Source of the DNA: Streptomyces sp. AV19
GTDB taxonomy: Bacteria; Actinomycetota; Actinomycetes; Streptomycetales; Streptomycetaceae
Assembly (NCBI RefSeq): GCF_015999245.1
Contig: NZ_JAEAMR010000003.1
Coordinates: 168,157 to 232,156 of the forward strand
Length of the DNA stretch: 64,000 nt
Direction: 5' to 3'
This document shows, one piece after another, positions 12,063-20,803 of this stretch (within the stretch, counting starts at the first letter, position 1; each line of letters starts with the position of its first letter). The notes below the pieces were generated by a model. The model made no database searches. It worked only from the letters and a program-made list of their open reading frames with translations, and was not told the DNA's origin. The position numbers and the translations under genes are program-made.

Positions 12063-13363
12063 TGGGCATGGGTATCCGCGGCCGGATCGCGCTCGCGATC
12101 TCCTCCGTCACCGCGCTGGCCGTCGTGGTGCTGGGGCTGGCCGTCCACCACATCTCCGGCCTGGAGCGGGAACAGCAGGCCCGGGCGCAGCAGGACAGCC
12201 AGCTGAGCTCGGCGCTGCAGCTCTACCAGCGGGAGGGGCAGCTGTCGCTGGGCGCGCAGCTGGACGACGCGAAGCTGCCGGCACCGCTGGCGAAGGCGGT
12301 GGCCCAGGGGCGTTCGGGGACGTACATCAGCGGCGGGAGCGATCCCCGGGTGTGGGCGGCGACGGGGGTCGGCGCCGGCAAGGTGCTGTCGATCCAGGCG
12401 TCCTACCCCAAGCGCGACCCGCTGCAACGGGCTCTGGACTGGGCCCTGTTGGTGGCGGGCTCGGGGACCGTGGTGCTGATGGCGGTCGTGGGGTGGTTCG
12501 TGGCGCAGGGCCTGTCGCGGCGGCTGCGGCACAGCGCCGCCGAGGCGCGGCGGATCGCCGCGGGGGAGAAGCCCGCGCCGGGCGGTTCCGGGCCGGGACC
12601 GGCCGGCCGTGACGAGGTGGCGGAGCTGGAGCGCTCGGTGCGGGCGATGGCCACCGCGCTGGCGGCCCGGGTGGAGGCGGAACGCGAGTTCACCGCGGAC
12701 GTGGCGCACGAGCTGCGGACGCCGGTGGCCGGCCTGGTGGCGTCGGCGGAGCTGCTGCCGCACCCGCGGGCGGTGGAGATGGTGCAGGAGCGGGCGCAGA
12801 CGCTGCGGGCGCTGGTGGAGGACCTGCTGGAGGTGTCCCGGCTGGACGCCGGGGTGGAGAGCGCGCAGCTGGACGCGGTGGAGCTGCCGTCGCTGGTGCG
12901 CGGGATCGTCAAGCGGGCGCGCGGCCAGCGCGGGGTGCACGACGTGGCCGTGGAGGTCGTCGGCGAGGGCCGGATCGTCGCGACGGACGCCCGCCGGGTG
13001 GAGCGGATCCTGGTGAACGTCCTGGCCAACGCGGCCAAGCACGGGAAGCCGCCGATCGAGGTGCGGGTGGAGGGCACCCGGATCGTGGTCCGGGACCACG
13101 GTTCGGGCTATCCGCCGGAGCTGGTGAGCCAGGGCCCGCGGCGGTTCCGCACGGCTGCGCCGGAGCGCGGCACGGGGCACGGGCTGGGGCTGACGATCGC
13201 GGTGGGCCAGGCGGCGGTGCTGGGCGCGCGGCTGGAGTTCGGCTCGGCGGCGGGCGGGGGCGCGCAGGCCGTCCTCGACCTGCCGGAGACCGAGGACGGG
13301 CCGGGGGCCGAGGAGGCCGAGGACGGACCGGGGCCGCGCGTCGTCGGAGCCCCGGGTGCTTAG
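12062..13363 (+). CDS. Orphan sensor histidine kinase
   Basis: A 433-residue membrane kinase: TM1 about 8-30, periplasmic sensor about 31-125, TM2 about 127-150, HAMP about 150-200, HisKA with phospho-acceptor His216 (ADVAHELRTPVAG), and a HATPase_c domain with N box (ILVNVLANAAKHG), G1 (RDHGSG, 344-349) and G2 (GTGHGLGL). All key residues are present. The ATG overlaps the stop of the preceding secreted gene. No response regulator is adjacent, which is unusual for this architecture. Its stop overlaps by four bases the stop of the convergent peroxiredoxin gene. Confidence 0.9.
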   Translation: MGMGIRGRIALAISSVTALAVVVLGLAVHHISGLEREQQARAQQDSQLSSALQLYQREGQLSLGAQLDDAKLPAPLAKAVAQGRSGTYISGGSDPRVWAATGVGAGKVLSIQASYPKRDPLQRALDWALLVAGSGTVVLMAVVGWFVAQGLSRRLRHSAAEARRIAAGEKPAPGGSGPGPAGRDEVAELERSVRAMATALAARVEAEREFTADVAHELRTPVAGLVASAELLPHPRAVEMVQERAQTLRALVEDLLEVSRLDAGVESAQLDAVELPSLVRGIVKRARGQRGVHDVAVEVVGEGRIVATDARRVERILVNVLANAAKHGKPPIEVRVEGTRIVVRDHGSGYPPELVSQGPRRFRTAAPERGTGHGLGLTIAVGQAAVLGARLEFGSAAGGGAQAVLDLPETEDGPGAEEAEDGPGPRVVGAPGA

Positions 13364-13827
13364 AGCCCCAGGTCCTTGATGATCTTCGCGACGTGGCCGG
13401 TGGCCTTGACGTTGTAGAGGGCGCGCTCGACCTTGCCCTCCTCGTCGACGATCACCGTGGAGCGGATGACGCCGGTGACGGTCTTGCCGTAGAGCTTCTT
13501 CTCTCCGAAGGCGCCGTACGCCTCCAGGACCTTCTTCTCGGGGTCGCCGACGAGGGTGACCTCGAGCTCCTCCTTCTCGCGGAACTTCGCGAGCTTCTCG
13601 GGCTTGTCCGGGGAGACGCCGATCACGTCGTAGCCGTGCCCGGCGAGGAAGTCGAGGTTGTCGGTGAAGTCGCAGGCCTGCTTGGTGCAGCCGGGGGTCA
13701 GCGCGGCCGGGTAGAAGTAGACGATGACCTTGCGGCCCTTGCGGTCGGCGAGGGAGACCGGCCGGCCGTCGGCGTCGGGGAGGGTGAAGTCGGGGGCGGT
13801 GTCGCCGGGCGACAGACGCGTGCTCAT
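13360..13827 (-). CDS. bcp: Thioredoxin-dependent peroxiredoxin (Bcp/PrxQ)
   Basis: A 155-residue peroxidase reducing hydrogen and organic peroxides. The peroxidatic Cys47 lies in PAALTPGCTKQAC, with the resolving Cys52 five residues later as in atypical two-Cys PrxQ. The start at 13827 follows GAGGAG; the longer open frame upstream is unsupported. It is convergent with the sensor kinase, their stop codons overlapping by four bases. Confidence 0.95.
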   Translation of the reverse strand: MSTRLSPGDTAPDFTLPDADGRPVSLADRKGRKVIVYFYPAALTPGCTKQACDFTDNLDFLAGHGYDVIGVSPDKPEKLAKFREKEELEVTLVGDPEKKVLEAYGAFGEKKLYGKTVTGVIRSTVIVDEEGKVERALYNVKATGHVAKIIKDLGL

Positions 13828-14122
13828 GGCTCTCCTCAGGGGTGGTCGCTGGTGCGCGTGGTGCGGGGCCCGAGCCCAGGTGTGTTCTGTGGGGCGGTGC
13901 GGATCCTGCGACGCCGGCACGGCACCTCCCAGCGGTAGCCGGGGGAGCACCGCAAGGCGGGGTATCACCCGCGTACCGGGCGCCGCAGGACCCGTACCGC
14001 GCCGTCGGACACACCCTAGCCAGCGCGCCGGGCGGGGGTGCCGTGGGGCGTCGTGCCGGAGGAGCTGACAGACTGTTGTCATCACTCGTAAATCACTCTG
14101 ATGAGACGACGGAGGCAGCGCG

Positions 14123-14443
14123 GTGCCGGAAGCCAGGACCCCTGCGCAGATCGAGGCGGACATCGCCCGCAGGCGCAGCGAGCTCGCCACGACGCTGGAC
14201 GAGATCGGGGTGCGGATGCATCCGAGCACGATCATCGGTGACGCGAAGGCGAAGGTGGCCTCGAAGGTGGATCACACCGCGGGCCGGGCCTGTGCGTTCG
14301 CGAACCGGGTCATCGCCGATGTGCGGTCGCAGTTCATGACGGACGAGGGCGTGCCCCGGCTGGAGCGGATCGTCCCGGCGGCGATGCTGGCCGTGGGCGT
14401 GGTGGGGCTGCTGACGGTCTCGTCCAAGCGTCACAAGGCGTAA
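14123..14443 (+). CDS. DUF3618 membrane protein
   Basis: A 106-residue protein with the DUF3618 helical N terminus (TPAQIEADIARRRSELATTL) and a single C-terminal transmembrane helix (about 82-99). The start is GTG with GGAGG upstream. Function is unknown; members are often encoded near other envelope or stress genes. Here it stands between the peroxiredoxin (divergent) and a GroES-like gene. Confidence 0.9.
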   Translation: MPEARTPAQIEADIARRRSELATTLDEIGVRMHPSTIIGDAKAKVASKVDHTAGRACAFANRVIADVRSQFMTDEGVPRLERIVPAAMLAVGVVGLLTVSSKRHKA

Positions 14444-14501
14444 CGGGCCGGCGCCGGTACCTGCGGCGCCGCGGACCCGCCCGGCCGGGTAACGTCGTGG
14501 C

Positions 14502-14843
14502 GTGAGTACGAACACGACCCACGACAAGCTGCCCATCCGGATGCTCCACGACCGGGTGCTGGTGCGGACCGACATTCCCGAGGGCGAGCGCCGGTCCACC
14601 GGCGGCATCGTCATCCCGGCGACGGCGGCGGTGGGCCGCCGGCTGGCCTGGGCCGAGGTCGTCGCGGTCGGGCAGAGCGTGCGCACGGTCGAGCCCGGCG
14701 ACCGGGTCCTCTACGACCCGGAGGACCGCGCCGAGGTGGAGGTCCGGGGCGTGGCGTACGTGCTGATGCGCGAGCGGGACCTGCACGCGGTGGCCGCGGA
14801 GCGGCTGGAGGGCTCGGAGGACTCGACGGGCCTCTACCTGTAG
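14502..14843 (+). CDS. GroES-like co-chaperonin fold protein
   Basis: A 113-residue protein of the GroES fold: IRMLHDRVLVRTD at the N terminus, STGGIVIPATA where GroES has its mobile loop, and VEPGDRVLYDPED. It differs clearly from a canonical GroES and there is no groEL beside it, so it is a paralogue of unknown client or partner. The start is GTG. Short direct copies of GGGACCTGCAG follow its stop. Confidence 0.85.
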   Translation: MSTNTTHDKLPIRMLHDRVLVRTDIPEGERRSTGGIVIPATAAVGRRLAWAEVVAVGQSVRTVEPGDRVLYDPEDRAEVEVRGVAYVLMRERDLHAVAAERLEGSEDSTGLYL

Positions 14844-14894
14844 CGGGACCTGCAGGGACCCTGCAGGGACCTGTAGCGGGTAGCCTGGTCGTAT

Positions 14895-14935
14895 CCCGAC
14901 GAGACGCGCCGTACCGGGTCAGGACAAGACGACGC
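14895..14935 (+). ncRNA. Guanidine-III (ykkC-III) riboswitch candidate
   Basis: The 41 bases align end to end with my recollection of the Thermobifida fusca guanidine-III aptamer, including CGACGAG, GCGCCGTACC and GTCAGGACAAGACG. P1 can form between CCCG (14895-14898) and CGGG (14915-14918). P2 forms between GCGCCGT (14906-14912) and ACGACGC (14929-14935) with one C-A mismatch. It lies 39 bases upstream of a sugE-type exporter, the class of gene these riboswitches control. Confidence 0.85.
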
Positions 14936-14973
14936 ACCCCTGAAGCGAATCACTTCCGGAGGTGCCGTCCGTC

Positions 14974-15294
14974 ATGGCATGGGTTCTGTTGATCGTCGCC
15001 GGCCTGCTCGAGGTCGGCTGGTCGATCGGGATGAAATACACCGAGGGCTTCACGCGGCTGTGGCCGAGCGTGTTCACGGTCGCGGGCATCGTGGCCAGCA
15101 TGATCCTGCTGTCGCAGGCGGCCCGTTCGCTGCCGATCGGCACGGCGTACGGCGTGTGGGTCGGTATCGGGGCGGCGGGAGCGGCCGTGCTCGGCATGTG
15201 CGTACTGGGCGAGCCGGCGACGGCGGCGCGGATCTTCTTCGTGGTGCTGTTGTTGGTGGCGGTGGTGGGTTTGAAGGCGACGTCGGGTCATTGA
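14974..15294 (+). CDS. sugE: SMR-family guanidinium exporter (SugE/Gdx)
   Basis: A 106-residue small multidrug resistance protein with four transmembrane helices. Glu13 (LLEVGWSIGMKYTEGF), the substrate- and proton-binding glutamate, is present, and GTAYGVWVGIGA is the SugE/Gdx subtype signature. The start at 14974 has GGAGG 11 bases upstream. The upstream guanidine-III riboswitch supports guanidinium export as the physiological role. It is followed by an inverted-repeat terminator region convergent with the PBP gene. Confidence 0.95.
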   Translation: MAWVLLIVAGLLEVGWSIGMKYTEGFTRLWPSVFTVAGIVASMILLSQAARSLPIGTAYGVWVGIGAAGAAVLGMCVLGEPATAARIFFVVLLLVAVVGLKATSGH

Positions 15295-15607
15295 GGGGTT
15301 TGCCCCGGTCCCGCCCTTTCACCGTTTCTTCCGGGCTCCGCCCGGGCCTGGCACGGCGCTTCGCGGGGTCCGGGGCGGAGCCCCGAAGCGGGGCGCGGGG
15401 GCGCAGCCCCGCAAAGGGGGCCAGAGGCGAAGCCCCGGCAGGGGTGCAGGGGGCGGAGCCTCCGCCCGCCCGGGCCGAGCGCGGGCCCCCAGGGTGCAGG
15501 GGCGCAGCCCCGCTCACCGCGCGAAGCGCCGTGCCAGGCCCGGGCGGAGCCCGGAAGAAACGGTGAAAGGGCGGGGCGGGGCAGAATCCCCCACCCCACC
15601 CCCGCCC
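15295..15607. repeat. 56-bp perfect inverted repeat flanking GC-rich modules
   Basis: Left arm 15310-15365 and right arm 15520-15575 are perfect reverse complements over 56 bp, each ending outward in the 19-mer GAAACGGTGAAAGGGCGGG. The 154-bp interior is built of hairpins such as GGGGCGGAGCCCC and GGGGCGCAGCCCC. It lies exactly between convergent sugE and the PBP gene and probably acts as a bidirectional terminator. No gene is supported. Confidence 0.9.
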
Positions 15608-17890
15608 TCAGTAGTCGTACCCGAGCAGATCGTGATGCTCCCCGCCCCGCCCCTCCCGCCCCGGATTCGGGCCGAGCGTGATGATCGGGAGCGACGGCGG
15701 GCCCGTCGGGGGCCCGGTCGGCGGGGCCGGCGGCGCCGTCGGCGGCAGGGGCGGCGCGAACGACGACGTCGGCGGCCGCCGCGGCGGCTCGGACGTCGTC
15801 GGCGGAGCGGACGTGACCGGCGGCGGCGCCGACGTCACGGGCGGCTCCGGCGGCGGCGTCCCCGCCCCCTCCTGCAGCTCCAGGTCGAAGTCCCGCGCCG
15901 GCGTCCCCTCCAGCGCGTCCGCCGTGTACTCGGCCCAGATCCGCGCCGGGTAGCCGCCCCCGTTGATGCGCGGCAGCCCCGTCGCCCCGTAGAGCGACTT
16001 CTGCTCCCCGCTGTCGGAGTCCTGCCCCATGACCGCCACCACGGTCGCCAGATCGGGCGTGTACCCGGCGAACCAGGCGGCCTTGTCCTCCTCCGCCGTG
16101 CCCGTCTTGCCGGCCGACGGCCGCCCGGAGTTGCGGGCGGCGGCCCCGGTGCCGCCGGGGCTGTCGACGACGCTCTGCAGGATGGACGTGGTGGTGTCCG
16201 CCGCGTCCCGCGGCACGGTCTGCTTCTTCTCGTTGCGGTTCGGCAGCTGGAGGTTCTCGCCGCCCTTGCTGGCCTTCTCGACGAGGGTGTACGGCCCGTG
16301 CCGGCCGTGGTTGGCGAGCGTGGCGTACGCCTGGGTCATGTCCAGGACGCTCGCCGTGGCCGGGCCGAGCGCGATGGACGGCGAGGCGGTCAGGTCGGGG
16401 GTCTTCTCGGGGACGCCGAGGGAGACGGCCGTGGCCTTGACCTTGCCGGGGCCGACGTCCTGGGCCATCTGCGCGTACACGGCGTTGACCGACAGGTCCG
16501 TCGCCTTGGTGACGGTGATGGGCCCGTAGCTGCGGTCGTCCTCGTTGGCGGGGTTGTAGCCGACGGGCCCGTCCGGCCCGATGACCTGCCGTTTGTTGGT
16601 GCCGTCGTAGATCGTGTTGGGGGTGATCGGCCGGCCCGACTGCGTGGTGGAGCCGTGCTGCACGGCCGAGGTGAAGACGAAGGGCTTGAAGGTCGAACCG
16701 ACCTGGTAGTCGCGGCGGGTGGCGTTGTTGACGTACTGCTTGGTGTAGTCGATGCCGCCGTAGAGGGCGACGACCTTCCCCGTCCTCGGTTCGACGGAGG
16801 CGCCGCCGGCGCGGACATAGGAGTCGACCTTCCGGGAGTCGCTGAGCTCGTCCATCAGCTCGGACTTCACGGCCTTGACGAAGGCGTCCTGCTTCTTGCG
16901 GTCGATGGTCGTGGTGATCCGGTAGCCGCCGGCGGCCAGGGTCTGCTCATCGATGATCTTGTTATTGGTGAGGTAGTCCTTGACCGCCTCGACGAGGTAG
17001 CCGCGCTGGCCCGACATGCCCAGCCGCGGCCTGGACTTGCCGGGCGCCGGGAACTTCAGGGAGGCGCGCTCGGCGGGGCTGAGCCAGCCCTTCTTGACCA
17101 TGCCGTCGAGGACGTAGTTCCAGCGGGCCATGGCCCGCGGCTTGTTCTCGGGGTGGGTCCCGACGTCGTACGCGCTCGGCGCGTTGAGCAACGTCGCGAG
17201 GTAGGCGCCCTGCGCGGTGTCGATCTTGTCGGAGTCCTTGCCGTAATACGCCTGGGACGCGGCCTGGATCCCGTAGGCGTTGCGGCCGAAGTAGCTGGTG
17301 TTGAGGTAGCCCTCCAGGATGTCGTCCTTGCTGGACTCGCGGTCCAGCTTGATGGCGATGAAGAACTCCTTCACCTTGCGGCTGATGGTCTGTTCCTGGC
17401 CGAGGTAGTAGTTCTTGACGTACTGCTGGGTGATCGTGGAGCCGGACTGCTTGCCCTTGCCGGTGACGGTGTTCCACGCCGCGCGGACCATCGCCTCGGG
17501 GTTGACGGCCGACTCCGAGTAGAAGTCCCGGTCCTCGGCGGCGAGCACCGCGTGCTGGACGTTCTTGGGGATGCGGCTGAGCGGCACGCTCTCCCGGTTG
17601 ACCTCGCCGTCGCGGGCGAGCTGGCTCCCGTCCGCGTAGAGGAAGACGTTGCTCTCCGCGGTCGCGGCCTTGTTGGCCGCCGGGATGTTGACCAGGGTGT
17701 AGCCCGCGATGAGGCCGCCCGCGACGAGGAGCACGACCAGGACGAACGCCCCGAGCACCATGCGCCACGTCGGCAACAGCCGACGCCATCCGGTGCGCTT
17801 GCGGGGGCGGGCGGCCTCGCCTCTCGGCGCCCAGCGCGGCGGCGGGCCGGCAGCCCGGTCACGGGCCCGTTGCTGTGACTGCTCGTTCAT
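15608..17890 (-). CDS. Class A penicillin-binding protein (transglycosylase/transpeptidase)
   Basis: A 760-residue bifunctional peptidoglycan synthase: cytoplasmic basic N terminus, one TM helix (about 44-66), GT51 glycosyltransferase with catalytic Glu119 (AAEDRDFY) and SGSTITQQ (149-156), then a transpeptidase with SxxK Ser399 (STFK), SVN 467-469 and KTGT 595-598. The last 100 residues are a Pro/Thr/Ser-rich extracellular tail, variable in the family. All active-site motifs are intact. It polymerises and crosslinks peptidoglycan at the outer face of the membrane and is divergent from an ABC exporter operon. Confidence 0.95.
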   Translation of the reverse strand: MNEQSQQRARDRAAGPPPRWAPRGEAARPRKRTGWRRLLPTWRMVLGAFVLVVLLVAGGLIAGYTLVNIPAANKAATAESNVFLYADGSQLARDGEVNRESVPLSRIPKNVQHAVLAAEDRDFYSESAVNPEAMVRAAWNTVTGKGKQSGSTITQQYVKNYYLGQEQTISRKVKEFFIAIKLDRESSKDDILEGYLNTSYFGRNAYGIQAASQAYYGKDSDKIDTAQGAYLATLLNAPSAYDVGTHPENKPRAMARWNYVLDGMVKKGWLSPAERASLKFPAPGKSRPRLGMSGQRGYLVEAVKDYLTNNKIIDEQTLAAGGYRITTTIDRKKQDAFVKAVKSELMDELSDSRKVDSYVRAGGASVEPRTGKVVALYGGIDYTKQYVNNATRRDYQVGSTFKPFVFTSAVQHGSTTQSGRPITPNTIYDGTNKRQVIGPDGPVGYNPANEDDRSYGPITVTKATDLSVNAVYAQMAQDVGPGKVKATAVSLGVPEKTPDLTASPSIALGPATASVLDMTQAYATLANHGRHGPYTLVEKASKGGENLQLPNRNEKKQTVPRDAADTTTSILQSVVDSPGGTGAAARNSGRPSAGKTGTAEEDKAAWFAGYTPDLATVVAVMGQDSDSGEQKSLYGATGLPRINGGGYPARIWAEYTADALEGTPARDFDLELQEGAGTPPPEPPVTSAPPPVTSAPPTTSEPPRRPPTSSFAPPLPPTAPPAPPTGPPTGPPSLPIITLGPNPGREGRGGEHHDLLGYDY

Positions 17891-18204
17891 CTTTCCTGGA
17901 ACTCCTCGGCCCGTTGCCGGGGTTGGCCGCGGCGCAGCGGTGTCGTGGTCGTGTCAGGCGGTCCTCGCACCCGGGGAAACGCTGCCGAGCGCGCCCCGGA
18001 AGCACTGTCGCATCACGCGTCCCGGCCGGAGGGGTCCAGCGCACCCCGTGCGGTGCGGTGGGGCCGTTCGGGTGAGGCCGACCACACCGGGGGGTGACAA
18101 ATGCGTGGCTCCGGACTGGGACGTACGGCTACGCTCCTGCGTTTCGGGTGACGGCCCGGCCGGGCGGCGGACTAACAAGGTTCAACGAGCCGAGGGGGGA
18201 CGGG
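17891..18204. other. Divergent intergenic region, no gene seen
   Basis: These 314 bases separate the divergent PBP gene and the ABC exporter operon and must hold both promoters. GTGACAA (18094-18100) and TACGCT (18130-18135) are weakly promoter-like but poorly spaced. No coding or structural feature is supported. Confidence 0.5.
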
Positions 18205-19005
18205 ATGCGGCTGTACGCCGCGGTCGCGGTGAGCGGCTTCCGCCGGTATGCGACGTACCGGATCGCGACCGCCGCCGGTGTCTTCACCAACACGGTCTTC
18301 GGCTTCGTCCTCGCCTATACGTTCATCGCGTTGTGGCACGAACGCCCGCACCTGGGCGGCTACGACCGGGCGCAGGCGCTGACGTTCGTCTGGGTCAGCC
18401 AGGCGCTGCTGGCGACGGTCTCGCTGCTCGGGGGCGGATTCCAGGAGGAGTTGCAGGAGCGGGTCCGCAACGGGGACATCGCCGTCGACCTCTACCGCCC
18501 CGCCGACCTGCAACTGTGGTGGCTGGCGGCGGACCTGGGCCGGGCCGGTTTCCAGCTGCTGGGCCGGGGGGTGGTGCCGCTGGTCGCGGGCGCGCTCTGC
18601 TTCGAACTGGCGCTGCCCGCCGACCCCTTGCGGTGGCTGCTGTTCCTGTGCGCGGTGCTGCTGGCCGTCGTCGTCGCCTTCGCCGTGCACTACCTGGTGG
18701 GGTTGTGCGCGTTCTGGCTGCTGGACGGGGCGGGTGTGGCGGTGGCCAGTCAGCTGCTGTGCCTGTTCTTCTCCGGCTCGCTGCTGCCGTTGAACGTCTT
18801 TCCGGGTCTCTTCGGCGAGGTGGCCCGGGCGCTGCCGTGGGCGGCGATGCTCCAGGTGCCGGTGGACGTGCTGCTCGGCCGGCACGCCGGGCCGGGCGCG
18901 GCGGGCGCGCTGGCCTTCCAGGCGGGGTGGGCGGTGCTCCTGCTGGCCCTGGGGCGGCTGATGCAGGCGAGGGCCACACGGAAGGTGGTGGTCCAGGGTG
19001 GGTGA
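18205..19005 (+). CDS. ABC-2 type exporter permease, first subunit
   Basis: A 266-residue integral membrane protein with six hydrophobic segments. It resembles the paired ABC-2 permeases (COG4587/COG3694 type) encoded with a COG4586 ATPase. GAGGGGGGA precedes the ATG at 18205. Its 3' end overlaps the second permease by eight bases, giving a tight three-gene operon. Substrate unknown; homologous systems are described only as uncharacterised exporters. Confidence 0.88.
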   Translation: MRLYAAVAVSGFRRYATYRIATAAGVFTNTVFGFVLAYTFIALWHERPHLGGYDRAQALTFVWVSQALLATVSLLGGGFQEELQERVRNGDIAVDLYRPADLQLWWLAADLGRAGFQLLGRGVVPLVAGALCFELALPADPLRWLLFLCAVLLAVVVAFAVHYLVGLCAFWLLDGAGVAVASQLLCLFFSGSLLPLNVFPGLFGEVARALPWAAMLQVPVDVLLGRHAGPGAAGALAFQAGWAVLLLALGRLMQARATRKVVVQGG

Positions 19006-19837
19006 GTGGTCGGCCGAGCGGTGGGCCGAGCGGTGGGCGCACGCCCTGCGGTCGTACGGTCTGATCGCCGCGATGTGGGTGCGCTCGACGATGGCGTACC
19101 GGCTGTCCTTCGCCCTGACGGCGCTGGGCAACTTCGCCGTGAGCGCGCTGGACTTCGTCGCCATCCTGCTGATGTTCTCGCACATCGACGCGCTGGGCGG
19201 CTTCACCCTCCCGGAGGTCGCGCTGCTCTACGGGTCGACCTGCACCTCCTTCGGGCTGGCCGACCTGCTGCTGGGCAACGCGGACCGTGTGGGGCGGCGG
19301 GTGCGCGACGGCACGTTCGACCAGTTCCTCGTCCGTCCGGTGCCGGTGTTCGTCCAGGTGGCGGCCGACCGGTTCGCGCTGCGCCGCGTCGGGCGGATCG
19401 GTCAGGGGGCGGTGGTGCTGGGGTGGGGCGTGGCGCGGGTGGATGTGGAGTGGACGCCGGGGCGGGTGCTGTTCGCGGTGGTGATGGTGGTGACCGGGGC
19501 GGTGATCTTCGCCGCGGTCTTCCTGGCCGGCGCGGCCTTCCAGTTCTGGGCGTCCGACGCCTCCGAGGTGTCGAACTCCTTCACGTTCGGCGGCTGCACG
19601 CTGCTGCAGTACCCGCCGACGGTCTTCGCGAAGGAGCTGGTGCGCGGGGCGACCTTCGTCGTCCCCCTCGCCTTCGTCAACTGGCTGCCAGCGCTGTGGC
19701 TGCTGGGCCGCGACGACCCGCTGCACCTGCCCGGGTGGGTGGCGTTCTGCGGACCGGCGGTCGCCCTGCTGCTGCTCGCGCTCTCGGGACTGGCGTGGCG
19801 GGCGGGACTCAGGAGCTATCGGAGCACGGGGAGTTGA
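18998..19837 (+). CDS. ABC-2 type exporter permease, second subunit
   Basis: A 279-residue protein with six predicted TM segments and the conserved pattern RDGTFDQFLVRPVPVF, which parallels NGDIAVDLYRPADLQ in the first subunit, so the two are distant paralogues forming a heterodimeric channel. The start is GTG, overlapping the preceding gene by eight bases. The ATPase gene follows after three bases. Confidence 0.88.
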   Translation: MGEWSAERWAERWAHALRSYGLIAAMWVRSTMAYRLSFALTALGNFAVSALDFVAILLMFSHIDALGGFTLPEVALLYGSTCTSFGLADLLLGNADRVGRRVRDGTFDQFLVRPVPVFVQVAADRFALRRVGRIGQGAVVLGWGVARVDVEWTPGRVLFAVVMVVTGAVIFAAVFLAGAAFQFWASDASEVSNSFTFGGCTLLQYPPTVFAKELVRGATFVVPLAFVNWLPALWLLGRDDPLHLPGWVAFCGPAVALLLLALSGLAWRAGLRSYRSTGS

Positions 19838-19840
19838 GGA

Positions 19841-20803
19841 ATGACACTGATCGAACTCACCGATGTGGAGAAGGTGTTCGAGGTCCGGCGGCGGGCGGGG
19901 CTGCTGCGCCGGGAGCGACGCGAGGTGCGGGCCGTGGACGGCATCAGCTTCCGGGTGCCGCGCGGTGAGATGGTCGGGTACATCGGCCCCAACGGCGCGG
20001 GCAAGTCCACGACGATCAAGATGCTCACGGGCATCCTGGTGCCCAGCCGGGGCCGGCTGAGGGTCGCCGGCATCGACCCGTCGCGCGACCGCACGCGCCT
20101 CGCCCGGCGCATCGGCGTGGTCTTCGGCCAGCGCACGACCCTGTGGTGGGACCTGCCGCTGCGCGACTCGTACGGCCTGGTGCGCCGCATGTACCGGATC
20201 CCCGATGCCCGTTACCGCGCCAACCTGGAGCGCTGCGTCGAACTCCTGGACCTGGCACAGCTGCTGGACGTCCCGGTCCGCCAGCTCTCGCTCGGCCAGC
20301 GCATGCGCGGCGACATCGCGGCGGCGCTGCTGCACGACCCCGAGGTGCTCTACCTCGACGAGCCGACGATCGGGCTGGACGTGGTGAGCAAGGCGAAGGT
20401 GCGCGGCTTCCTGCGCGACGTCAACGCCGAGCGCGGCACGACCGTCCTGCTCACCACGCACGACCTGACGGACATCGAGCAGCTGTGCCGCCGGGTGATG
20501 GTCATCGACCACGGACGGCTCGTCTACGACGGCGCGTTGGAGGGCCTGCACACGGTGGGGGAGAGCGAGCGGATGCTCGTGGTGGACCTGGAACGGGAGT
20601 TGCCGCCGATACGGGACGTGCCCGGGGCGCGGGTGGTACGGGTGGAGGGCCCGCGGCAGTGGCTGGCCTTCCCGGCCGGCGGGTCGGCGGCACCGGTGGT
20701 GGCGGCGGTGGCGGAGCGGTACCCGCTGGTGGACCTGTCGGTGCGGGAGCCGGACATCGAGCAGGTGATTGCTCGGTTGTACGGGGGGAGGGGCGGGGGG
20801 TAG
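19841..20803 (+). CDS. ABC exporter ATP-binding protein (COG4586 type)
   Basis: A 320-residue ATPase with Walker A GPNGAGKS (about 55), Q-loop in FGQRTTLWWDLP, signature LSLGQRMR, Walker B VLYLDEP and switch His in TTHDLTD. The signature reads LSLGQ rather than LSGGQ, as is typical for this subfamily. It energises the two upstream permeases. The stop lies at the edge of a G-rich repeat tract that probably ends the transcript. Confidence 0.92.
   Translation: MTLIELTDVEKVFEVRRRAGLLRRERREVRAVDGISFRVPRGEMVGYIGPNGAGKSTTIKMLTGILVPSRGRLRVAGIDPSRDRTRLARRIGVVFGQRTTLWWDLPLRDSYGLVRRMYRIPDARYRANLERCVELLDLAQLLDVPVRQLSLGQRMRGDIAAALLHDPEVLYLDEPTIGLDVVSKAKVRGFLRDVNAERGTTVLLTTHDLTDIEQLCRRVMVIDHGRLVYDGALEGLHTVGESERMLVVDLERELPPIRDVPGARVVRVEGPRQWLAFPAGGSAAPVVAAVAERYPLVDLSVREPDIEQVIARLYGGRGGG

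Noticed and set aside
14845..14880. Triple GGGACCTGCAG repeat after the GroES-like gene as part of the riboswitch
   Set aside because: The aptamer match starts at 14895 and is complete without it; the repeats look like simple duplication.
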